From the NCBI GenBank assembly GCA_012965075.1, contig DTSY01000049.1, positions 10,158 to 37,181 of the forward strand: 27,024 nt of DNA, given 5' to 3'. A program made the position numbers and the translations under genes. The stretch is from Gammaproteobacteria bacterium. GTDB lineage: Bacteria; Pseudomonadota; Gammaproteobacteria; Magnimaribacterales; Magnimaribacteraceae. The notes beneath the pieces were generated by a model. That model saw nothing but the letters and a program-made list of their open reading frames with translations. It was not told where the DNA came from and ran no database searches. Shown here one piece after another: positions 8,688 through 16,558 of this stretch (positions within the stretch are counted from its first letter, which is position 1; each line of letters begins with the position of its first letter).

Positions 8688-8716
8688 ATTATAGTGTTGA
8701 AGAGATCTATTTACTA
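8688..8716 (-). promoter_or_regulatory. Predicted sigma-70 promoter of the nqr operon
   Basis: A perfect TATAAT is read on the minus strand at 8693-8688. Seventeen bases upstream is a weak -35, TAGTAA (8716-8711), just past the GAPDH stop codon. The bases after the -10 are strikingly GC-rich (ACGCGCGG) in this AT-rich context. The predicted start near 8681 gives a leader of about 45 nt ahead of nqrA. The -10 is clear and the -35 is poor. Confidence 0.6.
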
Positions 8717-8722
8717 GAGAGA

Positions 8723-10198
8723 TTATTGATAATCTGGATATCTTTTATAGGTAAGTCCTACCATCTCTTTTGCTAAGCCAAGTAACTGTACCGTATACCC
8801 AAACTCATTGTCATACCAAACATAGAGTATAGCGTGGTCTTTATTACAGATAGTTGCTGCTGAATCAATTATTCCTGCGTATCTGTTACCAACAAAGTCT
8901 GAAGAAACTGTCTCGCTTGAATTTGTAAAATCAATCTGATCTTTGTAAGAGGAATGAAAGGCAATTTGTCTAAGAAAATCATTCAATTCAGAAGCCTTTA
9001 AGGCTTTTCCTAAAATAAGTTTCATGATGGCTAAAGATACATTCGGAGTAGGAACTCTTATCGCATTGGCGGTTAACCTCCCTTCTAATTCTGGTAATAT
9101 TTGACCCACTGCTTCTCCAGCACCAGTTTCCGTTATGACTAGATTCAAGGCTGCGCTTCTTCCTCTTCTAGACGTTTTATGGAAGTTATCAAGTAAATTT
9201 TGATCATTTGTGTAAGAGTGCACGGTTTCAATATGACCTGAAATTATTCCAAACTCATCGTTGAGAACTTTTAATACAGGAACAATTGCATTGGTAGTAC
9301 AGGAAGCTGCTCCTAGAATATTATCCTTAGAGTCCACTACTCCATTATTGATTCCATGAACAATGTTCTTAACCTTACCTTTTGCAGGTGCAGTCAGTAA
9401 TACTTTATCTATTCCTTTAGACTTTAGGTGTCTATTAAGGCTTTTCTTGTCTCTCCAAACTCCTGTGTTGTCTATTAATAAAGCTTTTTTTATTCCATGT
9501 TTTGTATAATCAATTGAATCTGGTTGGTCTGCATATATGATTTTTATTTCGCTTCCATTTACAACTAGTTGTTCTTCTTTCTCCTCAACCCGCACAGTAC
9601 CTTTAAAAGGGCCGTGAACTGAATCAGTTCTTAATAAGTTGGCTCTTTTTATCAGGTCATCTTGACCAGACTTTCTTACCACAATAGCTCGCAATCTAAG
9701 ATTGTCTCCACCTCCAGAATCTTCAACTATGAGTCTGGCTAAAAGCCTTCCTATCCTACCAAAGCCATATAAAACGACATCTTGAGCATCTTCAAGTACT
9801 GATCCTTTCTTTCCTACTAAATCCTTTACAGAGTCAACTACAAACTCTTCTATGGTCAGATCTTTACTATCAAAGAGATAAGCAGCTGCAATGATCCCTA
9901 TATCTACTTCAGAAGGACCTAGCTCTAAAGAACTTAGAGAAGTAATGACTTGGTAGGTCTCAAACTCACTTAATTCATTATTCTCTGTCTCTCTTACAAA
10001 CCTGTGTGCTTGCATAATCTCTGATATAGATAAATTAACTAATAATTTACCGTACAGCATAAGATGTACATTTTCCCTATATAAGCTACCTATAATCGCT
10101 AGCATTTCCTCTGCTAAAGCTTGTCGGTATTGAAAATCACCAAAGGTATCTAACGGCAGATTAGACCTTTTTCTTTTATCCGGTTGATCTGAAGGCAT
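8723..10198 (-). CDS. gap: N-terminally extended glyceraldehyde-3-phosphate dehydrogenase
   Basis: The product is 491 aa, whereas typical GAPDH is about 330. Residues 1-139 are an extra, mostly helical region of unknown role, and the GAPDH fold starts at DVVLYGFGRIGR (140-151, Rossmann glycine motif). The active site is intact: C300 in GAASCTTNAIVP, H327 in ETVHSYTNDQ, then RRGRSAALN, GRLTANAIRVPTPNVS and WYDNEFGY near the end. Where NAD-dependent enzymes have an Asp after the second strand (AIND), this one reads VVRKSG (173-178). That hints at NADP use or mixed cofactors (inference). A long GAPDH of this kind is encoded beside nqr and mfd in P. aeruginosa as well (from memory). It could run glycolytically or gluconeogenically, and gluconeogenesis fits the glyoxylate shunt gene in the window. 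It follows the acyl-CoA dehydrogenase gene by 9 bases and is probably cotranscribed with it. Confidence 0.92.
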   Translation of the reverse strand: MPSDQPDKRKRSNLPLDTFGDFQYRQALAEEMLAIIGSLYRENVHLMLYGKLLVNLSISEIMQAHRFVRETENNELSEFETYQVITSLSSLELGPSEVDIGIIAAAYLFDSKDLTIEEFVVDSVKDLVGKKGSVLEDAQDVVLYGFGRIGRLLARLIVEDSGGGDNLRLRAIVVRKSGQDDLIKRANLLRTDSVHGPFKGTVRVEEKEEQLVVNGSEIKIIYADQPDSIDYTKHGIKKALLIDNTGVWRDKKSLNRHLKSKGIDKVLLTAPAKGKVKNIVHGINNGVVDSKDNILGAASCTTNAIVPVLKVLNDEFGIISGHIETVHSYTNDQNLLDNFHKTSRRGRSAALNLVITETGAGEAVGQILPELEGRLTANAIRVPTPNVSLAIMKLILGKALKASELNDFLRQIAFHSSYKDQIDFTNSSETVSSDFVGNRYAGIIDSAATICNKDHAILYVWYDNEFGYTVQLLGLAKEMVGLTYKRYPDYQ

Positions 10199-10207
10199 AA
10201 TTAGTTG

Positions 10208-11335
10208 TTAAAGTTGAGAATATCTCTTGAGATGATAATCAGTATTTCCAAATATTGTAATTATTGTTGTTAATCTTTTGAAAAAATGTCCTACACTCAG
10301 TTCTTCTGTTACGCCCATTCCTCCATGCAGCTGCACGGATTGCTGACCTATAAATTTTGCAGCCTTTCCTACTTGGTACTTTAAACCTGAGATTGCTTTC
10401 TTTGCATCTTTGGAACCTTCAACATTTTTAATAGTAGCCATATATAGAAGAGATTTACTTTGTTCATACTCCATAAACATATCCACCATACGATGCTGCA
10501 ATACCTGGAACTTTCCTATTGCCTGTCCAAATTGTTTTCTTATCTTAGTATACTCAACAGTAGTCTTGTAAAGAACTTCCATGGCTCCTACTGCTTCAGC
10601 ACAAATTGCTAAAGTTGCAGTATCAATTGCATCTTCTAAATGTTGAAAGCCATTACCTTCTTCACTTAAAAGAGAGTTAGAAGGGACTATCACATTCTCC
10701 AGTGTTACTTCAGAAGCCCTTCTTCCATCAACTGTGGGATAATTTCTTAAAGAAACCCCATCTAAATTGCTATCAATTATGAATAAAGATATACCTTCTT
10801 TATCATTTTGCTTACCTGATGTTCTAGCAGAAATAATTAATTTGTTGGCATTGGGACCATTCATCACTACTGATTTAAAGCCGTTCACCAGATAATCACC
10901 ATTTTTTTTCTTTGCTTCTGTTGTAACATCAGCTAAATTAAATCTGCTTTGCGGTTCTGTAAAGCCTAGAGCTAAATGCATTTCACCAGAAATAACGGGT
11001 CCTAATAAATCAGCTTTTTGTTCTTCGTTTCCACAAGAATCTATTAAACCTGAGCACAAGATTACTGTTTCTAAGAAAGGCTCTACGACAAGTCCTTTAC
11101 CGAACTCTTCCATAATAATCATAGATTCAAGAGCACTTCCTCCAAATCCTCCTGAATTTTCAGATAAAGATATGCCTAACCAACCTAATTCAGCAAAAGT
11201 TTTCCAGTTTTCGGCACTAAAACCTAAATCGGAAGTAACCAGAGTTTGACGTTTCTCCCATTCATAATCTCGCTGTATGAATTGAGCAACTTGTCTCTGT
11301 ATTAAGGTTTGCTCTTCGTTGAAATTAAAATCCAT
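10208..11335 (-). CDS. Acyl-CoA dehydrogenase, small-subunit (PimD-like) type
   Basis: A flavoprotein of 375 aa with the acyl-CoA dehydrogenase fold. The N-terminal helical domain begins FNEEQTLIQRQVAQF. The FAD/substrate segment is TEPQSRFNLADV (126-137), in place of the common TEPxxGSD. The C-terminal domain contains RKQFGQAIGKFQVLQHRMVDM and QLHGGMGVTEE (335-345). Glu344 or Glu345 aligns with the catalytic base of medium-chain acyl-CoA dehydrogenase. The TEPQ sequence and tandem arrangement resemble small subunits of heteromeric enzymes such as pimeloyl-CoA dehydrogenase or actinobacterial steroid-chain dehydrogenases. The substrate cannot be told from sequence. It starts 2 bases after its partner gene. 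Electrons would go to the ETF encoded at 23322-25000. Confidence 0.93.
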   Translation of the reverse strand: MDFNFNEEQTLIQRQVAQFIQRDYEWEKRQTLVTSDLGFSAENWKTFAELGWLGISLSENSGGFGGSALESMIIMEEFGKGLVVEPFLETVILCSGLIDSCGNEEQKADLLGPVISGEMHLALGFTEPQSRFNLADVTTEAKKKNGDYLVNGFKSVVMNGPNANKLIISARTSGKQNDKEGISLFIIDSNLDGVSLRNYPTVDGRRASEVTLENVIVPSNSLLSEEGNGFQHLEDAIDTATLAICAEAVGAMEVLYKTTVEYTKIRKQFGQAIGKFQVLQHRMVDMFMEYEQSKSLLYMATIKNVEGSKDAKKAISGLKYQVGKAAKFIGQQSVQLHGGMGVTEELSVGHFFKRLTTIITIFGNTDYHLKRYSQL

Positions 11336-11337
11336 AT

Positions 11338-12528
11338 TTATAATCCTAATATTGCTTTTGAAATTACATTTCGCTGTATTTCATTGCTACCGCCATAAAT
11401 TGATACTTTTCTAAAATTTAAATAGTGTGGCATAGCTGCTCCTGCATAATCTGGACCAATAGATTCATTAGAACCTAATTCAGTTTCAGTTAAAAAAGGA
11501 TGAGAGTAATAAGCCAGCATCTCAATAAAAAGTTCAGAAATATTTTGTTGCAGCTCAGTGCCTTTAATCTTCAAAATTGACGATTCAGGACCAGGAGCTC
11601 CCCCCGAAGAAATTTGAGACAAAGTTCTAAGTTCAGTAAATTCTGTTGCCGTTAATTCTATTTCTGCTGCTTCTAGCTTGTCTCTAAACTTTGAATCGTC
11701 TAATAAACTACCTTCACCTACAATAACATTTGCCGAAATTTCTTTTAATCTCTTTAATTCTCTTTTTAATGCAGCTATACCAGCTATACCTGTTCTTTCG
11801 TGCCTCAAAAGGAACTTGGCAATATTCCAGCCCTGTCCTTCATCTCCAATAAGATTATTTCTAGGCACCTTAACGTCATCAAAATAAACTATATTTACCT
11901 CATGAGAACCATCTATGGTAATTATTGGTTTAACTTCAACGCCCTTTGATTTCATATCAATAAGTAAAAAGCTTATACCTTCTTGTTTTATTCCGGTTGT
12001 TTCAGTTCTTACTAAACAGAAAATCCAATCTGCATGTTGCGCTAACGTAGTCCATGTTTTAGTTCCATTGACAATATAGCTATTTCCTTGAAGTTCTGCT
12101 TTAGTCTGGAGAGAAGCAAGGTCAGACCCAGATCCAGGTTCAGAATATCCCTGACACCACCAAACATCGCTGTTAAGTATTCCAGGAAGGTATTTTTTCT
12201 TTTGCTCTGCAGTTCCAAAAGTGTATACAACTGGTCCACACATATTTACGCCAAAAGGGATTAAAATAGGCGTATTAGCTGAAGCTAACTCATTTTGTAA
12301 GATATAATTCTTAGTTGGAGATAAGTCTGTTCCTCCAAATTCTTTTGGCCAATTGATAGCAAACCAGCCTTTGGTAGCTAAGATTTTTTGCCAAGTAATC
12401 ATATCCTCTTTTTCTAAAGGCAATCTTTTATCTTGTTTTTCTTTTATATCTAGAGGATATTCAGACGCTAGAAAATCTCTTACATCTTCTTGAAAGTCTA
12501 ATTCTTCTTGAGAAAATGCTAAGTCCAT
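11338..12528 (-). CDS. Acyl-CoA dehydrogenase, large-subunit (PimC-like) type
   Basis: A protein of 396 aa from the ATG at 12528. Motifs are WPKEFGGTDLSP (60-71), QGYSEPGSGSDLASL (126-140, FAD/substrate), VNGTKTWTT, DEGQGWNIAKFLLRHER and IYGGSNEIQRNVI (377-388). The usual GGxGYxxExPxxR stretch carrying the catalytic Glu is not recognisable; YAGAAMPHYLNFRKVS stands there instead. This suggests that it works as the partner of the downstream subunit in a heteromer (inference). The frame extends upstream to a TTG at 12576. I rejected that start because the predicted -10 box lies downstream of it and because MDLAFSQEELDFQ is the normal family N-terminus. No strong ribosome-binding site is visible. 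Confidence 0.93.
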   Translation of the reverse strand: MDLAFSQEELDFQEDVRDFLASEYPLDIKEKQDKRLPLEKEDMITWQKILATKGWFAINWPKEFGGTDLSPTKNYILQNELASANTPILIPFGVNMCGPVVYTFGTAEQKKKYLPGILNSDVWWCQGYSEPGSGSDLASLQTKAELQGNSYIVNGTKTWTTLAQHADWIFCLVRTETTGIKQEGISFLLIDMKSKGVEVKPIITIDGSHEVNIVYFDDVKVPRNNLIGDEGQGWNIAKFLLRHERTGIAGIAALKRELKRLKEISANVIVGEGSLLDDSKFRDKLEAAEIELTATEFTELRTLSQISSGGAPGPESSILKIKGTELQQNISELFIEMLAYYSHPFLTETELGSNESIGPDYAGAAMPHYLNFRKVSIYGGSNEIQRNVISKAILGL

Positions 12529-12556
12529 AATAGTACTCGGTCTAAAATATGGCCGT

Positions 12557-12584
12557 ATTATACACATAGGCTTCAAGCTCTAAA
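12557..12584 (-). promoter_or_regulatory. Predicted promoter for the acyl-CoA dehydrogenase/GAPDH operon
   Basis: On the minus strand there is a perfect TATAAT (12562-12557). Sixteen bases upstream is TTTAGA (12584-12579), matching four of six positions of the -35 consensus. The sequence after the -10 is ACGGCC, a GC-rich island like the one at the nqr promoter. The expected start near 12550 gives a 22-nt leader before the ATG at 12528. The region is shared with the divergent mfd promoter, for which TATATA (12585-12590, plus strand) is only a weak -10 candidate. Confidence 0.6.
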
Positions 12585-12602
12585 TATATAACCTTTTTAG
12601 AA

Positions 12603-15551
12603 ATGAAAAATAAAAGACCAACTAGTAATAAGTTTGAAAGTGAGCTATCTACTTGGAGCTTAAAAAAAGGCAATAAATTAATAATTACTTCCAATTCCTC
12701 ATTAGCTGAATCTACTTATCGTAATTTAGAAAAAAAGATGGATGAAGTTGTTCTGTTACCGCATACAGAAACCTTGCCCTACGATTTTTTTTCGCCTTCT
12801 AAAAATATTAGAAACCATAGGATGCAAACTCTTTCTAAACTACTTTCGGATGAAAAGCATACATTAATTACTTCTATACAAGCTCTAATGAGCCCTTGCC
12901 CAGATAAAACTCACCTTCTTCCTTTTGAATTATTAGAAACTGACCAACTGATAAACAGAAAAAATTTTATTTATGGTTTAAAAAACTCAGGCTATGAAAG
13001 AAAAGATATTGTTACTGAGATGGGTGAGTATTCATTAAGAGGGTCAATAATAGATATCTATCCCACTGGATCAGAACTACCTATTAGAATTGAAATTAAT
13101 AACAGAAAGATTGAATCTTTAAGGACTTTTAGTCCTGTCTCTCAAGTAACTATAAAAAGGATTAATTCTTTTTTTGCTTTGCCCCCTCAAGAATACTCTT
13201 TAAGTGAGAAAGGCATAAACAGCTTTAAGATTAATTGGAGGAAAGCCTTTGATGTCTTTGAAGAAGATAGTGATATTTTTAAATCTATTTCTAAGGGAAA
13301 GGCTGAAGAAGGTACTGAAATTTATTTACCTTTATTTTTTAATGAAAAGATAACAGCTATTAGTTTTCTGGAAAACTTTGACCAAGTTTTACTAGATCAA
13401 AATGTGAAAAAAGAATTAAAAGAGTATCAATCCTTAATTGATGAAAGATTTGAAGAATATAGATATGACATAAAAAGACCACTACTAGAACCAAGAGATA
13501 TCTTTTTAACCAACAAAGAATATGAAATATTTTTAAGCGGCTGTGAAGTTCAACAAATTAAATTTCAAGAATCAAAGATTAAAAAAGTAACTAAGGTAAC
13601 AAGAAAACTAAACTCAATTAATCACACCCCATCTCATCAAATACTTGAAATTGACGACTATGTTGTTCATCTTTTTCATGGAATAGGAATTTTTAAAGGC
13701 CTCAAAAATATAATATCCAAAAATATTACTAATGAATGCTTAGTAATAGAATATAAAAACGATAGTAAAGTTTACGTACCAGTAGAATCAATGCATCTAA
13801 TTTCAAAATATTTTGGAGCAGAAAATATTTCTTTAGACGAATTAGGATCAAAAAAATGGCAAAAAAAGAAATCTTTAGCCATTAAAAAAACATTTGATAC
13901 AGCAGCTGAACTTCTAAATATTCAAGCTAAACGAAATTCTAAACAGGGGAAAAAATATACTATTCCCGAAGAATACAAGGAATTTTGTAACGAATTCCCT
14001 TTTATAGAAACGCTGGATCAAACAATAACTATCTCTGAAATAGAAAATGATCTAGAAAATTTCAGACCTATGGATAGATTGGTATGCGGCGAAGTAGGTT
14101 TTGGAAAAACTGAGGTTGCTATGAGAGCTTCTTTTTTAGCAGCCTTTAACAATAGTCAAATTTGTATTCTGGTTCCTACAACAGTTCTAGCCCAACAACA
14201 TTATGAAAGTTTTGTTAAGAGGTTCTCTAAAACTCCAATAAATATAGAAAAACTAAGTAGAGATGTTAAGCCAAAAAAGAAAAAAGAGGTACTAACTAAC
14301 CTAAAGAATGGTCGCATCGATATTATTATAGGTACACATGCTCTTCTACAGGGATCAATTAAATTTCATGAACTAGGCTTACTGATAATAGATGAAGAGC
14401 ATAGATTTGGTGTTAGACAAAAAGAAAAAATAAAAAAATTAAGCGAGCAAGTCAACGTTCTATATCTATCAGCTACACCAATTCCAAGGTCATTAAATTT
14501 TGCTTTATCAGAATTAAAAGACTTATCAATAATTGCAACTGCTCCGGAGGATAGATTGTCAGTTAGAACTTTTATTTACCCCTTTAATGAGAATCTAATA
14601 AAGGAGGGCATTCAAAGAGAACTTATTAGAAATGGACAAGTTTATTACCTTTGCAATGATCTTCGCTTAATTAATGACAGAAAAATAAGAATTGAAGAAT
14701 TATTCCCTTCACAAACCGTCGATGTGGTTCACGGAAAACTAAAAGGGTCAGAAATAGAGGAAAAAATGTTACTTTTTCAAAATGGGCAAATTGACATACT
14801 TGTATGCTCAACAATCATAGAAAGTGGATTAGATATAAGTAATGCTAATACTCTAATAGTTGAAGAAGCAGACAGATTAGGTTTATCTCAGTTACATCAG
14901 TTAAGAGGAAGAGTTGGGAGAGGTAAGAAACAAGCTTATGCATATTTTCTAAAGTCCTCAAGGATATTAAAAAGGGGGAAAGCAGATAAAAGATTAAAGG
15001 CTCTCCAAGATTCAGATTCTCTATCTGCTGGATTTTTATTATCAATGAAAGACCTTGAAGCTAGAGGAGCTGGAGAAATTTTAGGAGAAAATCAAAGCGG
15101 CATAATGGAGTCTATAGGAATTGAACTATATTTAAGATTAGTCAATAAAGCCTCTAACCAGATACAAAAAGGGGAAGTTGATTCTTTCATAATAGAAAAA
15201 CAAACAGAAATTAATTTAGGTACCTCAGCTTATATTCCTAATGATTATCTTCCTGATATCAGCCAGAGACTAATTATGTATAGCAGGATATCTTCAGCAA
15301 TATCTTTAAAAAAGCTAAAAGATATTCAAGTTGAAATGATAAACAGATTTGGTTTATTTCCAAAGGAGCTCAAATCTCTATTTTTTGAAACTGAGATGGC
15401 CCTTATGGCTGCATTACAAAAAATTAAAGAAATTAGAATTGGAGAACAAAATATAAAAATCAGTTATTTAAACGCTAATAAAGAAAAAACCCTTAAGAAG
15501 GGGGTAGACTTTGAAGACAGCGTTAAGAAGATATATAAAATGTTAAATTAA
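12603..15551 (+). CDS. mfd: Transcription-repair coupling factor Mfd, short form
   Basis: A DNA translocase that removes RNA polymerase stalled at lesions and recruits UvrA. The UvrB-like N-terminal module is present (LPYDFFSP at 58-65; GEYSLRGSIIDIYPTGSELP at 141-160; WRKAF; LPLFF). The RNA-polymerase-interaction domain starts around 340-350 (DDYVVHLFHGIGIFKGL, then VYVPVESMHLISKY). The RecG-like motor follows, with Walker A GEVGFGKTE (496-504), DEEHRFG (597-603), SATPIPRS, QLHQLRGRVGRG and DLEARGAGEILGENQSG. The TRCF C-terminal domain contains YIPNDYLPDISQRL and INRFGLFP. At 982 aa it is much shorter than E. coli Mfd (1148). By eye the missing parts are about 100-110 residues corresponding to domain 3, about 45 residues of domain 7 and about 10-20 at the N-terminus. 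The start is ATG with no clear ribosome-binding site. Confidence 0.96.
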   Translation: MKNKRPTSNKFESELSTWSLKKGNKLIITSNSSLAESTYRNLEKKMDEVVLLPHTETLPYDFFSPSKNIRNHRMQTLSKLLSDEKHTLITSIQALMSPCPDKTHLLPFELLETDQLINRKNFIYGLKNSGYERKDIVTEMGEYSLRGSIIDIYPTGSELPIRIEINNRKIESLRTFSPVSQVTIKRINSFFALPPQEYSLSEKGINSFKINWRKAFDVFEEDSDIFKSISKGKAEEGTEIYLPLFFNEKITAISFLENFDQVLLDQNVKKELKEYQSLIDERFEEYRYDIKRPLLEPRDIFLTNKEYEIFLSGCEVQQIKFQESKIKKVTKVTRKLNSINHTPSHQILEIDDYVVHLFHGIGIFKGLKNIISKNITNECLVIEYKNDSKVYVPVESMHLISKYFGAENISLDELGSKKWQKKKSLAIKKTFDTAAELLNIQAKRNSKQGKKYTIPEEYKEFCNEFPFIETLDQTITISEIENDLENFRPMDRLVCGEVGFGKTEVAMRASFLAAFNNSQICILVPTTVLAQQHYESFVKRFSKTPINIEKLSRDVKPKKKKEVLTNLKNGRIDIIIGTHALLQGSIKFHELGLLIIDEEHRFGVRQKEKIKKLSEQVNVLYLSATPIPRSLNFALSELKDLSIIATAPEDRLSVRTFIYPFNENLIKEGIQRELIRNGQVYYLCNDLRLINDRKIRIEELFPSQTVDVVHGKLKGSEIEEKMLLFQNGQIDILVCSTIIESGLDISNANTLIVEEADRLGLSQLHQLRGRVGRGKKQAYAYFLKSSRILKRGKADKRLKALQDSDSLSAGFLLSMKDLEARGAGEILGENQSGIMESIGIELYLRLVNKASNQIQKGEVDSFIIEKQTEINLGTSAYIPNDYLPDISQRLIMYSRISSAISLKKLKDIQVEMINRFGLFPKELKSLFFETEMALMAALQKIKEIRIGEQNIKISYLNANKEKTLKKGVDFEDSVKKIYKMLN

Positions 15552-15564
15552 TAAAAAAAGTTTC

Positions 15565-16527
15565 ATGAAAAGAATTTTATTGTTAATGATTTCAATGAGC
15601 CCTTTCTTGATGGGAAATGAATCTATCCCAGAAAAACTTCTTCTTTCTTCAAAGGCTTTTGTTGATAACCCAGACCTTTATCCAGTTTATAGAATCGACT
15701 TAATTATCTTTTCTCACAAACAACTAAATGATAAAGATAAACAAGAAAGGTTCCCTCAACTTGAACAATTTATTTATTCCGATGATCTTTTACATCTCCA
15801 TGAAAACCCTCACCTTTTAGTGAATAAAGAGGCTATCAAAGATGGTTTGATCCCAAATACTCAAGTTATTCAATCTATTGAATTAAGTACCCAACTCAGG
15901 TCAGTTAATGCCCAAGAAGAAGAAACAGTAGAAATTGAAAGTACTAGACCTCTGCTGCCTTATGAATATTTTGAATTAATTGATGATAAAAATACCCCAA
16001 CAAAAAAGTTTGTTAAAAGGCTTAATACTAGGAAGAAGTATGAAGTATTGTTTGAGGGTACCTGGTTTCAACCTTTATTCAAACAAGAGATATCAAGCCC
16101 CATATACATTAGCAATGAAAATGGTTTTAATGGTGTTCACGGAGAACTTTTACTCTATAAAGAAAGGTTTCTTCATTCTATTCTAAAGATAAGACTGTCT
16201 GAAAGAACAAAAGAAGAACAAAATCTATCCACTATAAATCTTTATAATTTCAATAACTTACTGAAATTATCTAGAGTTGATAATAAATTTGTAAGTTTTT
16301 TTAAGTCCCTGGGTGAAGATGTTGTCTCTTTTTCAAGTTGGATATTCAGAACGAAAGAGTTTTCTCCAGTTTTACCTAGTAAAGAAAGTTATTTACTCAT
16401 CAATGGTAATTACAAAGACTTATTTGAAATCAATCAACAGACTAAAATGAAGGAAGATGCTTTTCATTATGTTGACCACCCCTACTTTGGAGCTGTTATA
16501 AGGGTAAGTCAGTGGGAAAAGCAATGA
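15565..16527 (+). CDS. CsiV-like periplasmic protein
   Basis: A 320-aa protein with a short signal peptide (KRILLLMISMSPFLMG, likely cleaved near residue 17-18). The start of the mature part, YRIDLIIFSHK (about 41-51), matches the opening strand of the CsiV family (typically Y.V.LIVFxR). The later FEGTWFQPLF, GVHGELLLYKERFLHSILKIRLSE and closing YFGAVIRVSQWE fit the family pattern of HSSWRQP, xGTLxVxxxRYLHL and a final hydrophobic strand. CsiV proteins are described as peptidoglycan-binding, and homologues often sit next to mfd, as here with a 13-base gap. The central region (about 105-160) looks poorly conserved. The gene is convergent with sbcB, leaving 4 bases between the stops. The family call is fairly secure but the function is not. 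Confidence 0.75.
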   Translation: MKRILLLMISMSPFLMGNESIPEKLLLSSKAFVDNPDLYPVYRIDLIIFSHKQLNDKDKQERFPQLEQFIYSDDLLHLHENPHLLVNKEAIKDGLIPNTQVIQSIELSTQLRSVNAQEEETVEIESTRPLLPYEYFELIDDKNTPTKKFVKRLNTRKKYEVLFEGTWFQPLFKQEISSPIYISNENGFNGVHGELLLYKERFLHSILKIRLSERTKEEQNLSTINLYNFNNLLKLSRVDNKFVSFFKSLGEDVVSFSSWIFRTKEFSPVLPSKESYLLINGNYKDLFEINQQTKMKEDAFHYVDHPYFGAVIRVSQWEKQ

Positions 16528-16531
16528 AGAT

Positions 16532-16558
16532 CTAAAAAGTTATCTTCTTTAGTTTTTT
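16532..16558 (+). terminator. Probable intrinsic terminator of mfd-csiV transcript
   Basis: The plus strand can form CTAAAAAG (16532-16539), loop TTAT, then CTTcTTTAG (16544-16552) with one bulged C, followed by six T (16553-16558). The stem is AT-rich, so efficiency is uncertain. The element lies inside the last codons of the opposing sbcB gene. A second overlapping inverted repeat, GAAGAT/ATCTTC (16526-16531 and 16542-16547), could compete with it. Confidence 0.45.

Noticed and set aside
12529..12576. Upstream TTG start extending the large acyl-CoA dehydrogenase by 16 codons
   Set aside because: The predicted -10 box lies inside the extension, so it would not be transcribed. The N-terminus from the ATG at 12528 already matches the family.
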